The translations under genes and the position numbers were made by a program. DNA of 64,000 bases from Roseovarius pacificus (GTDB taxonomy: Bacteria; Pseudomonadota; Alphaproteobacteria; Rhodobacterales; Rhodobacteraceae). Within the stretch, counting starts at the first letter, position 1. Every line of letters begins with the position of its first letter. The notes beneath the pieces were generated by a model that was given only the letters and a program-made list of their open reading frames with translations, did no database searches and was not told the origin of the DNA. Of the stretch, positions 41,656-50,536 are shown piece by piece. The stretch is taken from the NCBI RefSeq assembly GCF_900142665.1, contig NZ_FRBR01000001.1, positions 744,001 through 808,000 of the forward strand, in the 5' to 3' direction.

Positions 41656-42465
41656 TCAGGCGGGTACGGGGCTGCGGTTCGGCGGCTCGTGCAGCACGAA
41701 AATCAAATCGTCGTCGGGATGGGCCGGATACAGCCCGGCCACCAGGGGATCGTGGCCGGGGATCAGCCGCTCATACCCGCCAGCAAGTTCCAGAATGCGG
41801 TCATGGCCATCCAGAGCCTGCCCCACATGCGTGGTGATCCGAAACGGGCTGCCAAGCGCGACATTGTCGAAAAAATGCACCGTGTCCGACGCAAGACACA
41901 ACCGGCCACGACGGGTATCGACCGTCACCGCCTGAAGACCCGGCGAATGCCCCGGCACATGATGAAGGCGCACACCATCGGTCAGGTCATGCGCACCGTC
42001 CACGAAACGGACCCGTCCCGCATAATTCTGGCTGACCATCTCGAGCACATCCGGCAACGCGAACGGCACCCGGATCAGATCGTGACGCATGTAGCGCCCG
42101 GTTGCAAAACGCATCTCTTCGTCCTGCAGGATGAATTCGGCGTTGGGAAACAGGTTCAGGTTTCCGGCATGATCGTAATGCAGATGGGTGATGATCACCG
42201 TATCGACATCTTCCGCCTCGACCCCAAGCACGCGCAGCCCTTCGGTCGGGCATCGCTGAAAATCCCGCCCTCGTTCCTGGGCACGCTGTTCGCTGAACCC
42301 GGTATCGACCAGAATGCAGCGGTCCTCGTTCCGGATCAGCCAGACGTAATAGTAGATCGGTGCGGGGCCGTCATGCGGGTCCGCCCCCAGGAAATAGTCA
42401 GACGAAGGCCGGATCGAGGTGGCGTACTGGATAGCGTAAACTTCGAATTCGGGGGGCGTCGTCAT
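41656..42465 (-). CDS. Metallo-beta-lactamase-fold hydrolase (AHL-lactonase-like)
   Basis: The protein is 269 aa. The di-metal motif HLHYDHAGN has His94, His96, Asp98 and His99; later HHVPGHSPGLQAV and SDTVHFFDN supply further ligands. The layout resembles the N-acyl homoserine lactonase family, which opens lactone rings, but many such proteins hydrolyse other esters or lactones. Start ATG 42465 overlaps the alpha/beta-hydrolase stop (ATGA). As the last gene of a catabolic operon, a metabolic lactone is at least as likely as a quorum signal. Confidence 0.85.
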   Translation of the reverse strand: MTTPPEFEVYAIQYATSIRPSSDYFLGADPHDGPAPIYYYVWLIRNEDRCILVDTGFSEQRAQERGRDFQRCPTEGLRVLGVEAEDVDTVIITHLHYDHAGNLNLFPNAEFILQDEEMRFATGRYMRHDLIRVPFALPDVLEMVSQNYAGRVRFVDGAHDLTDGVRLHHVPGHSPGLQAVTVDTRRGRLCLASDTVHFFDNVALGSPFRITTHVGQALDGHDRILELAGGYERLIPGHDPLVAGLYPAHPDDDLIFVLHEPPNRSPVPA

Positions 42466-43706
42466 GGCTGCATCCTTTCGATATAGCGCAATGCATTCAT
42501 AAAATGGGGGCGGAAACCCGTCGGGTCTTCGATCATCGGAAAATGGCCAAGTCCAGGCATCTCGGCAAACCACAGGGTCTCCGAGGCCACGGCCCGGCAC
42601 AGGCTGCGGGTGTTGTCGGGCGATGCGGAATAATCGTAACTGCCTGTCAACAGGGCCAGCGGGCGGGCGCTGTCGCGCAGCAGTCCGGCGATGCGGGCAC
42701 CGTCGTATTCCTCGCTGTAATACGCCAGATCGCCCATATAAATCCCCGGCCGCGCCTGCGCATAGATCGCGCACGCCTCGTCGCGCTGGCGTTGCGGACA
42801 GGCCGGCCCCAGCATCGCGCGCACATAGGCCGGGTTGTGCTGACTGTCGGCGATACGTGCATCGGTCAGCAGGTCGCTGCGTCGGCCCGGCGCGGCCATC
42901 GGCGCCTCGAGCGCGATACAGCCACGTATCAGTTCAGGGTGCCGCGCGGTCACCGTCAGCGCCATGGTCGCGCCCATCGAACAGCCGGCCAAAACCACAG
43001 GCTCCCCGGCGGTTTCGCTGATGAACGCGCAGACCCACTCCAGATAGGCCGCCTCGGTCAGCCGGTAATCCGCCGTTGTCTCGCATCCGTTCTCGCCCGA
43101 AGACAACCCGTGCCAGGGCAGGTCAAAGGCCATCATCCGATACTTGCCCTGCAATTCTGTATCGGCCAGTTGATGAAGATACTGTCGGCTGTCGGCCCCG
43201 GCAGTATGCAGAAACACCACCGGCGGCCCCTCCCCCGTTTCGATCCAGTGAATCAGCGCCTCCTGCCCACCGGCACGGCGCAACACCCGTCGCCCCCCCA
43301 AAACGGAGGTGGCGTCATGTGCAAACCCGTGCCCCTCGAAATAAGGGGCTTCGGGACGCGCCAGTTCGATCAGGCGTTCCAGTGCAGCCAATGCCTGCGC
43401 CTGCGGCAGCGGATCGGCGGAAATGGCAAGCCCCGTGTCATGGCGCAAAAGCGCCCCGAACGAATGGCTGCCCGGTGGCGGATCGGCCTGCCCGACCCGG
43501 TCAAACGCCTCCTGCGGCCCTTCGATCAGAATGTCGGGCTGCTCCAGATCTTCGACCTCAAGCGGTCGCGGCACATCGGACAGCAACAGCCCGCACGTCC
43601 CTTGCGTTGATCGCAGGACTAGGCGCAAAGACAGGCCGCGGCAATGCCACGCAAAAACGCGATCCGCCGCGGCCCGCCCGATCCAGTCACTCAGATCAAA
43701 CGCCAT
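42462..43706 (-). CDS. Alpha/beta hydrolase with an extra N-terminal domain
   Basis: The protein is 414 aa. The first ~125 residues are an unassigned extension. The hydrolase domain starts near 150 (VVFLHTAGADSRQYLHQLAD). It has the nucleophile Ser243 in GCSMGA, an acid at about Asp358 (TGSYDYS) and His388 in GLGHFPMIE. It likely hydrolyses an ester, lactone or C-C bond. Start ATG 43706 lies inside the end of the dehydrogenase gene (11-base overlap), so it is translationally coupled. The PcaC-like neighbour suggests an enol-lactonase-like role, which is inferred. Confidence 0.82.
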   Translation of the reverse strand: MAFDLSDWIGRAAADRVFAWHCRGLSLRLVLRSTQGTCGLLLSDVPRPLEVEDLEQPDILIEGPQEAFDRVGQADPPPGSHSFGALLRHDTGLAISADPLPQAQALAALERLIELARPEAPYFEGHGFAHDATSVLGGRRVLRRAGGQEALIHWIETGEGPPVVFLHTAGADSRQYLHQLADTELQGKYRMMAFDLPWHGLSSGENGCETTADYRLTEAAYLEWVCAFISETAGEPVVLAGCSMGATMALTVTARHPELIRGCIALEAPMAAPGRRSDLLTDARIADSQHNPAYVRAMLGPACPQRQRDEACAIYAQARPGIYMGDLAYYSEEYDGARIAGLLRDSARPLALLTGSYDYSASPDNTRSLCRAVASETLWFAEMPGLGHFPMIEDPTGFRPHFMNALRYIERMQP

Positions 43707-44598
43707 CGCGTTCGGCCAGCGTTTCGAGATAGCTGAAGATTTCCGTGTGATCGGCATCTTTCTCCAACCTGTTCCGGGCGTCGGTCCACAGATCGCTGAC
43801 TTCGTCGATACAGGGCAAATCGAGCCCCAGATCGGACGACAAGGACTTGGCCAACGCCACATCCTTGGCCATCAGGTCCAGCGAAAAGCCCGCCTTGCGA
43901 AACTCGCCGTTCAGCACGAATTGCTTCAGCTTGTTTTCCGTTGAGTTGTTGCGCCCGGTCGAAACATTCAGAACATCGACCAGCGTTTCGGGGTTCAAGC
44001 CAAACTTGCGGCCCACGATCAGCGCCTCGCAAGCCGCCGCCAGACCGGCGGCAGACACGTAGTTGTTCAGCGCCTTCGAAGCATGCCCCGAGGCCAGCGG
44101 CCCGGTCAGTATGACTTTGCCCATTGCCTCGAGCACCGGCGTGACACGACCTGCGGCAGCCTCATCGTCACTGCCCAGCATGATGCTCAGGGTTCCGGCG
44201 ATCGCCTTGCGCAAACCACCCGACACCGGCGCATCCAGCAAGGTGACACCGGCCTTTGCCAACTCGCCCGCCAGCTTGCGGGTTTCCATCGGATCGGATG
44301 AGCTCATGTCAATCACGAGCGCACCCTGTTTCAGCCCGTCAACCAACCCCGGAGCATCGTCACCCGACCCGAGACAGACCATGCGCACGATTTCCGAACG
44401 CGGCAACATCAGGATCACCAGATCGCAGGCCTGACCGATCTCGGGCAGGCTGCCCATCACATCCAGCCCGTTTTCATCAGCAACCCTGCGCGCCGCCTCA
44501 TGATCGACATCAAACAGCGCCGGGCGCAAACCGGCCTCCACAAGGCACCGGACCATGGGCGCCCCCATCGTCCCGATCCCGACAAACCCGATTTTCAT
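43696..44598 (-). CDS. 3-hydroxyisobutyrate dehydrogenase-family oxidoreductase
   Basis: The protein is 300 aa. The Rossmann motif is GFVGIGTMG (4-12), then IDMSSSDPMETRKLAGEL, DAPVSGG (122-128) and the catalytic Lys175 in GHASKALNNY. These are beta-hydroxyacid dehydrogenase hallmarks. The family oxidises 3-hydroxyisobutyrate, tartronate semialdehyde or similar 3-hydroxy acids with NAD(P). ATG 44598 starts the fold cleanly; ATG 44616 has a better Shine-Dalgarno (GGGAGAG) and would add six residues. The true substrate is unknown. Confidence 0.88.
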   Translation of the reverse strand: MKIGFVGIGTMGAPMVRCLVEAGLRPALFDVDHEAARRVADENGLDVMGSLPEIGQACDLVILMLPRSEIVRMVCLGSGDDAPGLVDGLKQGALVIDMSSSDPMETRKLAGELAKAGVTLLDAPVSGGLRKAIAGTLSIMLGSDDEAAAGRVTPVLEAMGKVILTGPLASGHASKALNNYVSAAGLAAACEALIVGRKFGLNPETLVDVLNVSTGRNNSTENKLKQFVLNGEFRKAGFSLDLMAKDVALAKSLSSDLGLDLPCIDEVSDLWTDARNRLEKDADHTEIFSYLETLAERDGV

Positions 44599-44605
44599 GT
44601 CCGGC

Positions 44606-44986
44606 TCAGATTTCATCCATCTCTCCCAGAACGGTGCGGGCCACGCGGAAACTGTCGACCATTGCCGGAACCCCTGCATAAATTCCGACCTGAAGCAGGA
44701 TTTCCTTGATGTCGTCCGGTGTCAGCCCATTGTTGATTGCACCACGGATATGGGCGGCCAGTTCATGCTGACGGTTCAGCGACGCGATCATCGCGATGTT
44801 GATGGTCGAGCGCGTCTTGCGATCCAGCCCTTCGCGGCCCCAGATCTCACCCCAGCAATAGCTCGTCACCAGTTCCTGGTAGTCACGTCCAAAATCGTCG
44901 GCATTCGCAAGCGCCTTATCGACATACTCGTCGCCGAGCGTCGCGCGGCGGATTTCAAGACCCTTTTCATAGGTTGCCTCGTCCAT
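44606..44986 (-). CDS. pcaC: 4-carboxymuconolactone decarboxylase-family protein
   Basis: The protein is 126 aa, the length of PcaC. YEKGLEIRRATLGDEYVDKAL and WGREGLDRKTRSTINIAMIASLNRQHELAAHIRGAINNGLT match the carboxymuconolactone decarboxylase family well. PcaC decarboxylates 4-carboxymuconolactone in the protocatechuate branch. None of pcaB, pcaD, pcaGH or pcaQ is nearby, so it may act on another lactone. It starts 22 bases after the GntR gene. Confidence 0.85.
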   Translation of the reverse strand: MDEATYEKGLEIRRATLGDEYVDKALANADDFGRDYQELVTSYCWGEIWGREGLDRKTRSTINIAMIASLNRQHELAAHIRGAINNGLTPDDIKEILLQVGIYAGVPAMVDSFRVARTVLGEMDEI

Positions 44987-45008
44987 GGTGGGGTATCCTC
45001 TTCATTGG

Positions 45009-45707
45009 TTAGGTATTCGTATTCATGTCCAGAAAACTCTGATCGGCGGCCCTGGCGGCCGAGGCCACATGCACCTCTGCCAGACGGCGCGCCGCCTTGG
45101 CATCGCGCCGCATGATAGCGGCAACAATGTCCTGAATTTCCGAGAGCATCTTGGGCAAGCGGCCCTCTTGAGACAGCGACCGGCGGCGCAGAAGAACAAC
45201 GCGGTTGTTCAACTGGTTGAGAATCTTTTCAAGCGGCTGATTTTGCGCCCCCGCGAACAGGCAGCGGTAAAAATCGTTCTTCGCAGCGACCAGCGCCTGT
45301 TCAGGCGCCCCCTCGGCCACCAGTTCCGCCATACGCGCAGTGATCGCCTCGAGTTCGTAAAACTCTTCTGGCGTGGCATTGGCCGTAAATTCCGCACAGG
45401 CCAACCCTTCGACAGCCCCCCGCACACGGTAGAGGTCCTGTGCCGATTTGCGGTCGAGGCGGGTTACCATCGGCCCCTTGTGGGGCACATGCGTGATCAG
45501 ATCTTCAGCGGCAAGCGCCTTGATCGCCTCACGCACAAGGCTGCGGCTGACCCCGAACATATCGCACAGCGCTCGTTCGCTCAGGTGCTGTCCCGGCTCC
45601 AACACACCATCCAGGATGGCGTCACGCATGGAGCTCAGCAAACGCCCGCTCAGTGTAACGTCGTCTCTTTTCAGCAACAGATTCTGTTGTGGGATGTCGT
45701 CCATCAT
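45009..45707 (-). CDS. GntR-family regulator (FadR/FCD subfamily) leading the operon
   Basis: The protein is 232 aa. The winged HTH covers about 18-75 (GVLEPGQHLSERALCDMFGVSRSLVREAIKAL), and the C-terminal FCD all-helical sensor has the metal-binding pattern (VRGAVEGLACAEF, KNDFYRCLF). Both ATG codons 45707 and 45704 are possible. It is the first gene of a five-gene minus-strand operon. A perfect 19-base palindrome 14 bases upstream overlaps the -35 element, so autorepression is likely, relieved by a pathway acid. Confidence 0.92.
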   Translation of the reverse strand: MMDDIPQQNLLLKRDDVTLSGRLLSSMRDAILDGVLEPGQHLSERALCDMFGVSRSLVREAIKALAAEDLITHVPHKGPMVTRLDRKSAQDLYRVRGAVEGLACAEFTANATPEEFYELEAITARMAELVAEGAPEQALVAAKNDFYRCLFAGAQNQPLEKILNQLNNRVVLLRRRSLSQEGRLPKMLSEIQDIVAAIMRRDAKAARRLAEVHVASAARAADQSFLDMNTNT

Positions 45708-45720
45708 GGCGAAACATCAT

Positions 45721-45743
45721 CATATTGTCCTACAATATGTCAA
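45721..45743 (-). promoter_or_regulatory. GntR operator palindrome overlapping the -35 of its own promoter
   Basis: CATATTGTCCTACAATATG (45721-45739) is a perfect palindrome, and a consensus -35 TTGACA on the minus strand (45743-45738) overlaps its edge. A repressor here would cover the promoter spacer. Extra half-sites ACAAT/ACAATAT occur near 45760-45770. Confidence 0.78.
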
Positions 45744-45989
45744 CTGTCTATATACCTGGTACAATACAATATCGCCCCAGACCAGCCTCAAAACCCGGCG
45801 CGGGAGCCCCTTGGCTCCGCCCTCTCCAGCCAAGTTGACAGCCGCAACTCGCTCATGGGCTTAAAGCACGCCCTCTGATGGCGATCAGCAAGACGGTTTC
45901 TTGTCGCTGCAAAATATGAAGGATGTGCACACAGGCATCTGCCCAAAGCACGACTGTCGAAGCGGCAGGCATGTCCGGCGCTTCAGCGG

Positions 45990-47051
45990 TTAATAAAAGG
46001 CATTGACCTCGTGAAGGATCGGCGCCGGGGTCAGTGCCTTCAAATCGCCCTTTCCCGATACGGTCCGGCAGCGTTCGGCACGGGGCGAGCGCCCATAGAG
46101 AGTTTCGTAGTGCTTCTTCATCGCCTGCGTCGTCCCAAAGCCGCAAATCAGGGCGATTTCCGTCAGGCTGTGGTCACTGTATTGCAGGAGTTGCCGCGCA
46201 AGCGACAAGCGGATACTGCGATAGAATTTCTCGGGCGTTGCACCGAGTTCGGCTTTGAACTGACGCTCCAACTGACGCACGCTGGCGCCGACATCCTTTG
46301 CCAGATCCTTGATTTTTCGGGGTTCGCCGATGTGATCGTTCATGATCGCAATGGCATCCAGCAGCAACTTGTTCGAGGTGCCGTAACGAATGTGGGGCAT
46401 CAGGTTCGGGCTGTCCCGCCCGTCACGGATACGATCCATGACCATCCGCGTGGCCACGTCCAGAGTCAGATCAGACCCCAGTATCCGTTCGAGATAAGCC
46501 AGCATCATATGCGCGCTGGCCTCACCGCCCGCGCATGTCGAAATGCGCTCGCCCAGTTCGAAAATTCTTTCGGTCACATTGATCCTGGGGTGATTTTCCC
46601 GCAGGCGGGGGCTGTCCTCCCAATGTGCGGCACAATCACGCCCGTCCAACAGGCCCGTGCGCGCCAGAACCATGACGCCGGATGACACGGCCCGTATGCC
46701 GCCCCCCTGACGGTGATGGAACCGCAGCCAGTTTTCGACAGGCCGGGTGTGTGACAGGTCGGTTTCGCTGCCGGAAAACACCAGGACATCCGTCAGCCCC
46801 GGCACATTTTCCAGATCGTAATCCACCAAACAGGCGACACCGTTGGATGCCGACACCTGACGCATTCCATGCCCGATCAGGGACCATGTGAAAACCTCCC
46901 GCCCCATCAGGATATTTGCGCTTCTCAGGGGTTCCAGAGCCGCCGAGAAGGAATAATGCGAAAACCCCGGCAAAAGCAGAAAACCGATGTGGTGCTTGCG
47001 ACCGGGATCACCTTTCCCGGTGGACCCAAGAGACATTCGCGGCAGACCCAT
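45990..47051 (-). CDS. GlxA-family AraC-type regulator (GbdR-like)
   Basis: The protein is 353 aa from ATG 47051, which has AAGGAG before it. An N-terminal DJ-1/PfpI-like domain (about 15-190, HHIGFLLLPGFSHYSFSAALEPLR) has Ser in the usual nucleophile-elbow Cys position (AVSSGVMVLARTGLLDGRDCAAHW). A C-terminal double HTH is SVRQLERQFKAELGATPEKFYRSIRLSLARQLLQYSDHSLTEIALICGFGTTQAMKKHYE. Pseudomonas GbdR, which controls betaine and dimethylglycine catabolism, has this architecture. The next gene upstream is a dimethylglycine-dehydrogenase-type enzyme, supporting the comparison. Confidence 0.88.
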   Translation of the reverse strand: MGLPRMSLGSTGKGDPGRKHHIGFLLLPGFSHYSFSAALEPLRSANILMGREVFTWSLIGHGMRQVSASNGVACLVDYDLENVPGLTDVLVFSGSETDLSHTRPVENWLRFHHRQGGGIRAVSSGVMVLARTGLLDGRDCAAHWEDSPRLRENHPRINVTERIFELGERISTCAGGEASAHMMLAYLERILGSDLTLDVATRMVMDRIRDGRDSPNLMPHIRYGTSNKLLLDAIAIMNDHIGEPRKIKDLAKDVGASVRQLERQFKAELGATPEKFYRSIRLSLARQLLQYSDHSLTEIALICGFGTTQAMKKHYETLYGRSPRAERCRTVSGKGDLKALTPAPILHEVNAFY

Positions 47052-47154
47052 CGTATTTCTCCTTTTCGGCCTCGCGTCCCCTTCGCGCCTGAGCGGCGTC
47101 GGGCTTTCGTCAGCGCACGGGGCCAGACAGCAGCCCCATACCCCCGCCCCGCGC

Positions 47155-47173
47155 GGCGGGCGCATCGCCCGCC
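47155..47173 (-). terminator. Hairpin after the first FAD-GcvT gene
   Basis: GGCGGGCG (47155-47162) pairs with CGCCCGCC (47166-47173) around three bases, in the 144-base gap between the FAD-GcvT gene and the GlxA regulator. No U-run is seen. Confidence 0.4.
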
Positions 47174-47195
47174 ATCAAGGTGGCAGATCCCTCGC

Positions 47196-49637
47196 TCAGC
47201 ACTTCACCCGCTTCATCCGGGGATCATACAGCGGGCCGAGTTGCACCGCGCAAGGCACGCGTTCGGTCGCGACCTCCAGCTCGTAATCCCCGCTCAGGAC
47301 GAAATCCCGTCCGATGGCCTCGGAGGCGCGGACATAGCCATAACCGATGGACTTGCCCACCGTGTACCCATAACCACCGCTGGTCAGCCACCCGACGCGC
47401 TCGCCGTTGCGATAGATCGTTTCGCGGCCCGACAGCACGATATCGGGTTCCGTGGTGAAGCAGGCCAGTATCTTTTTGACTCCGTTGTCACGTTGGCCCT
47501 CGGCGGCCTTGCGGCCCTTGAAGTCGATGTTTTGCTTCAACTTCACGGCCCAGGCCAAACCGGCCTCGGCGGGCGTATGATCGGCCCCGATGTCAGAGCC
47601 CCAGGCGCGATATCCCTTTTCCAGCCGAAGGCTTTCGATGGCCCGGTATCCTGCATCCCGCAGGCCGGAATCGCGCCCGGCCTCCATCAGCGCATCGTAA
47701 ACGGTGGTGGCATATTCCACGGGCAGGTGCAGTTCCCACCCCAGTTCGCCCACATAGGTGACCCGCAAGGCATTGATCGGGCAGCCCGCGATGCCGATCG
47801 TTCTGGCGGTGCCGAACTTGAACCCTTCGTTCGACACATCATCGCGCGTGACCTGTTGCAGGATGTCGCGCGCCTTGGGCCCCATCAGCGACAGCACCGC
47901 ATAGGACGAGGTGACATCGACAAGCTGAGCATTCATGCCCTCGGGGATATTGCGCGAAATCCAGTCGAAATCATGGGTGGCATATCCGGTGCCGGTCACG
48001 ATGTAGTATTCATCCTGCGCGACGCGAACGACAGTCAGATCACATTCGATCCCGCCCCGGTCATTCAGCATCTGGGTATAGATGAGCGACCCAACGGGCT
48101 TGGCCACGTCATTGGCTGCGATCCAGCTCAGCGCGGCCTCGGCATCCGGCCCCTTCAGGGTGAACTTGGCGAACGAGGTCTGATCGAACAGCACCGCCGC
48201 CTCGCGACAGGCCTTGTGCTCGTCGCCAACGGCACCGAACCAGTTCTGCCGCCCGAAGCTGTAGACATCCCTGGCTTCCATACCGTTCGTGGCAAACCAG
48301 TTCGGGCGCTCCCATCCCAGTTTCTCACCGAAACAGGCCCCTTTGGCGCGCAGCTTGTCGTACAGCGGCGATTTGCGGCAGGGCCGCCCCGAGCTGTGCT
48401 CCTCGAACGGCCAGGCCATGGTGTAGTGTTTGCCATAGGCCTCGACGGTGCGGGTGCGCACCCAATCGCTGTCGAAATGCGGACGCCCGAACCGGCGGAT
48501 ATCGACCGGCCACAGATCGAAGGGCGGTTCGCCCTTGGCAACCCATTCGGCCAAGGCCATTCCCGCACCGCCGCCAGCGGCGATCCCGTAGGCATTGAAC
48601 CCCGCACCGACAAAGAAATTCTTCAACTCCGGTGCTTCACCCAGAATGAAATTGCCATCGGGCGTGAAACTTTCGGGGCCGTTGACGAGTTGCTTAACCC
48701 CCGCCGTTTCCAGTGCCGGAACACGGCCAAGCGCCAGTTCGACCAGTTGTTCGAAATGATCGAAGTTCGAGTCGAGCAACGTGTAGTGGAACCCCTTGGG
48801 AATGCCGTTCATCGCCCATGGGATCGGGTTCGGCTCATAGCCGCCCATCACCAGGCCGCCGACTTCCTCCTTGTAATAGGTCAGCCTGTCGGGATCGCGC
48901 AGCGTGGGCAGATCCGGGGTAACCCCGTCGATCCGCTCGGTCACCATGTACTGATGCTCCATCGGCGCAAGCGGCACGTTGACGCCAACCGTCCTGGCGA
49001 AATCACGCGACCACTGGCCGCCGCACAGCACCACCTTTTCACATTCGATAAAGCCCTTGTCGGTCATCACCCCCTTGATGACGCCGTCCTCCAGTTCGAC
49101 TCTCGTCACCTTGGTGTCTTCAAAGATCGACGCCCCCGCCATGCGCGCGCCCTTGGCAAGGGATTGCGTGATATCCGACGGGTTGGCCTGCCCATCGGTG
49201 GGCATATAGGCCGCGCCGACCAGATCGTCGGTGGTCATCAGCGGCCACAACTCCCTGGCTTCGGACGGGGTCAGAAGCTGCATCTCCAGACCGAAGGAAT
49301 GCGCGGTGGTCGCCTGCCGCTTGACCTCGGTCCAGCGTTCCTCGTTGCAGGCCAGTCGCAGACCGCCGTTCATCTTCCAGCCCGTGGCCTGCCCGGTTTC
49401 CTGCTCCAGCGTGTTGTAGAGGTCCACCGAATATCCCAGAAGCTGGGTGATATTGGCGTTCGAGCGCAATTGCCCGACCAGCCCCGCGGCATGGAATGTC
49501 GTGCCCGAGGTCAGCTTCTTGCGTTCAAGCAGGACGACATCGGTCCACCCCATCTTTGCCAGGTGATAGGCGGTCGAACATCCCACGATGCCCCCGCCGA
49601 TGATGACGGCCTTAGCGCTTGTCGGAAAATTGCTCAT
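47196..49637 (-). CDS. FAD-dependent dimethylglycine/sarcosine dehydrogenase-type enzyme with GcvT domain (copy 1)
   Basis: The protein is 813 aa. The N-terminal DAO-type FAD domain has GGGIVG (14-19) and TTFHAAGLVG, with His49 in the place of the histidine that binds FAD covalently in mammalian DMGDH. From about residue 430 the FAO linker and GcvT-type folate domain follow (SFAKFTLKGPDAEAALSWIAANDVAK, YVGELGWELHLPVEYATTVYDALM, AIESLRLEKGYRAWGSDIGADHTPAEAGLAW). It oxidatively removes an N-methyl group and passes the carbon to tetrahydrofolate. Start ATG 49637 follows GAGG. It ends the ProVW-kinase operon. Confidence 0.93.
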   Translation of the reverse strand: MSNFPTSAKAVIIGGGIVGCSTAYHLAKMGWTDVVLLERKKLTSGTTFHAAGLVGQLRSNANITQLLGYSVDLYNTLEQETGQATGWKMNGGLRLACNEERWTEVKRQATTAHSFGLEMQLLTPSEARELWPLMTTDDLVGAAYMPTDGQANPSDITQSLAKGARMAGASIFEDTKVTRVELEDGVIKGVMTDKGFIECEKVVLCGGQWSRDFARTVGVNVPLAPMEHQYMVTERIDGVTPDLPTLRDPDRLTYYKEEVGGLVMGGYEPNPIPWAMNGIPKGFHYTLLDSNFDHFEQLVELALGRVPALETAGVKQLVNGPESFTPDGNFILGEAPELKNFFVGAGFNAYGIAAGGGAGMALAEWVAKGEPPFDLWPVDIRRFGRPHFDSDWVRTRTVEAYGKHYTMAWPFEEHSSGRPCRKSPLYDKLRAKGACFGEKLGWERPNWFATNGMEARDVYSFGRQNWFGAVGDEHKACREAAVLFDQTSFAKFTLKGPDAEAALSWIAANDVAKPVGSLIYTQMLNDRGGIECDLTVVRVAQDEYYIVTGTGYATHDFDWISRNIPEGMNAQLVDVTSSYAVLSLMGPKARDILQQVTRDDVSNEGFKFGTARTIGIAGCPINALRVTYVGELGWELHLPVEYATTVYDALMEAGRDSGLRDAGYRAIESLRLEKGYRAWGSDIGADHTPAEAGLAWAVKLKQNIDFKGRKAAEGQRDNGVKKILACFTTEPDIVLSGRETIYRNGERVGWLTSGGYGYTVGKSIGYGYVRASEAIGRDFVLSGDYELEVATERVPCAVQLGPLYDPRMKRVKC

Positions 49638-49645
49638 CTTGGTCC

Positions 49646-50536
49646 TCACATGGATTGAAAATCGGACAGGGCTGCCCGAAACCGTGACAGGTTTTGTTCG
49701 GTGTAGTCGGCGTAATCGAAGTCGATGTCTGAATGGATTTCAGAAACCATGCTCCACATCGTTTCCCGCAGAAGCGATGCGCATTTCATGGCATGGTATT
49801 TCCGGTTCAGTTCGCCGGTCAGTCGCGTCTCGAAATAATTTTCCAGAAGCCATGTCTCCTGCGCCGGGCTCAGTTCGTTGTTCGAGGCCAGACCGGCAAG
49901 ATCGAACAACGGCGAGTTGAACCCGCCGTATTCCCAGTCCAGCAGCCACAGCCGCTGCCCGTCATCCAGAAAATTGGCGGCCAGCAGGTCGTTATGGCCC
50001 AGAACGATATCGACCTGTCCCACCGCCTGTTCCAGACCGGCAGCGATCTGCAACAGCTCATCCAGCCGCGCGATATGGCGTGACCTGGCATCGCGCAACG
50101 TGGCGGCATAGTCACACAGCACATGAAAGACCCAGAACGCCAGGACCGGCCCGCGCAGATGCGCAGGTGCTTCGGTATGGCAGCGTTTGAGAACCGGCAG
50201 GATACGCTCCAGCATCGCGTCGTCGCGAATGGCGGCCTCGTCGAGTGTGACGCCATCCACGAATTCGATCACCAGAATTCCGGGTTCGCTATGCCGGATT
50301 GCGGCGGCGATCCCGATGGATTGCGCCGCGCGATGCACCGCGAGTTCGTTGAACCGCATGATCTGATGCAGCACGATATCCTGCCCGACACGCACGACAT
50401 ATTTGCGCCCCTTGTCGGTCAGCGTGACATTGAAATTCGTGATCCCCCCACCCAGCAACTGAACATCCGTCGGCGCGCTCCAGATCGGAAGCGACGCGGC
50501 GGTTTCGAGGGCGGCTTTGGCTGCGTCGTTCATCAT
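49646..50536 (-). CDS. Choline/ethanolamine kinase-like phosphotransferase (copy 1)
   Basis: The protein is 296 aa. It has the APH/choline-kinase fold: NLTDKGRKYVVRV-like N-lobe, the Brenner motif LGHNDLLAANFL and the metal-binding DWEYGG. It should phosphorylate a small hydroxylated amine or alcohol. Start overlaps the permease stop (ATG 50536 or 50533), and the FAD-GcvT gene follows eight bases after its stop. A kinase paired with a betaine-type importer and a demethylase is unexpected: glycine betaine has no hydroxyl, so choline-like or other methylated amino-alcohols are suggested. Confidence 0.82.
   Translation of the reverse strand: MMNDAAKAALETAASLPIWSAPTDVQLLGGGITNFNVTLTDKGRKYVVRVGQDIVLHQIMRFNELAVHRAAQSIGIAAAIRHSEPGILVIEFVDGVTLDEAAIRDDAMLERILPVLKRCHTEAPAHLRGPVLAFWVFHVLCDYAATLRDARSRHIARLDELLQIAAGLEQAVGQVDIVLGHNDLLAANFLDDGQRLWLLDWEYGGFNSPLFDLAGLASNNELSPAQETWLLENYFETRLTGELNRKYHAMKCASLLRETMWSMVSEIHSDIDFDYADYTEQNLSRFRAALSDFQSM

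Noticed and set aside
41656..42465. Quorum-quenching AHL lactonase
   Set aside because: The fold and metal motif fit, but it is the last gene of a catabolic operon and there is no LuxI/LuxR pair in the window; a metabolic hydrolase is as likely.
45853..46146. A 97-codon minus-strand frame overlapping the GlxA regulator end
   Set aside because: It shares sequence with the AraC-type HTH in another frame and has no independent support.
46869..49658. A 929-codon open frame on the plus strand
   Set aside because: It is antisense to the FAD-GcvT gene and has shadow-frame composition.
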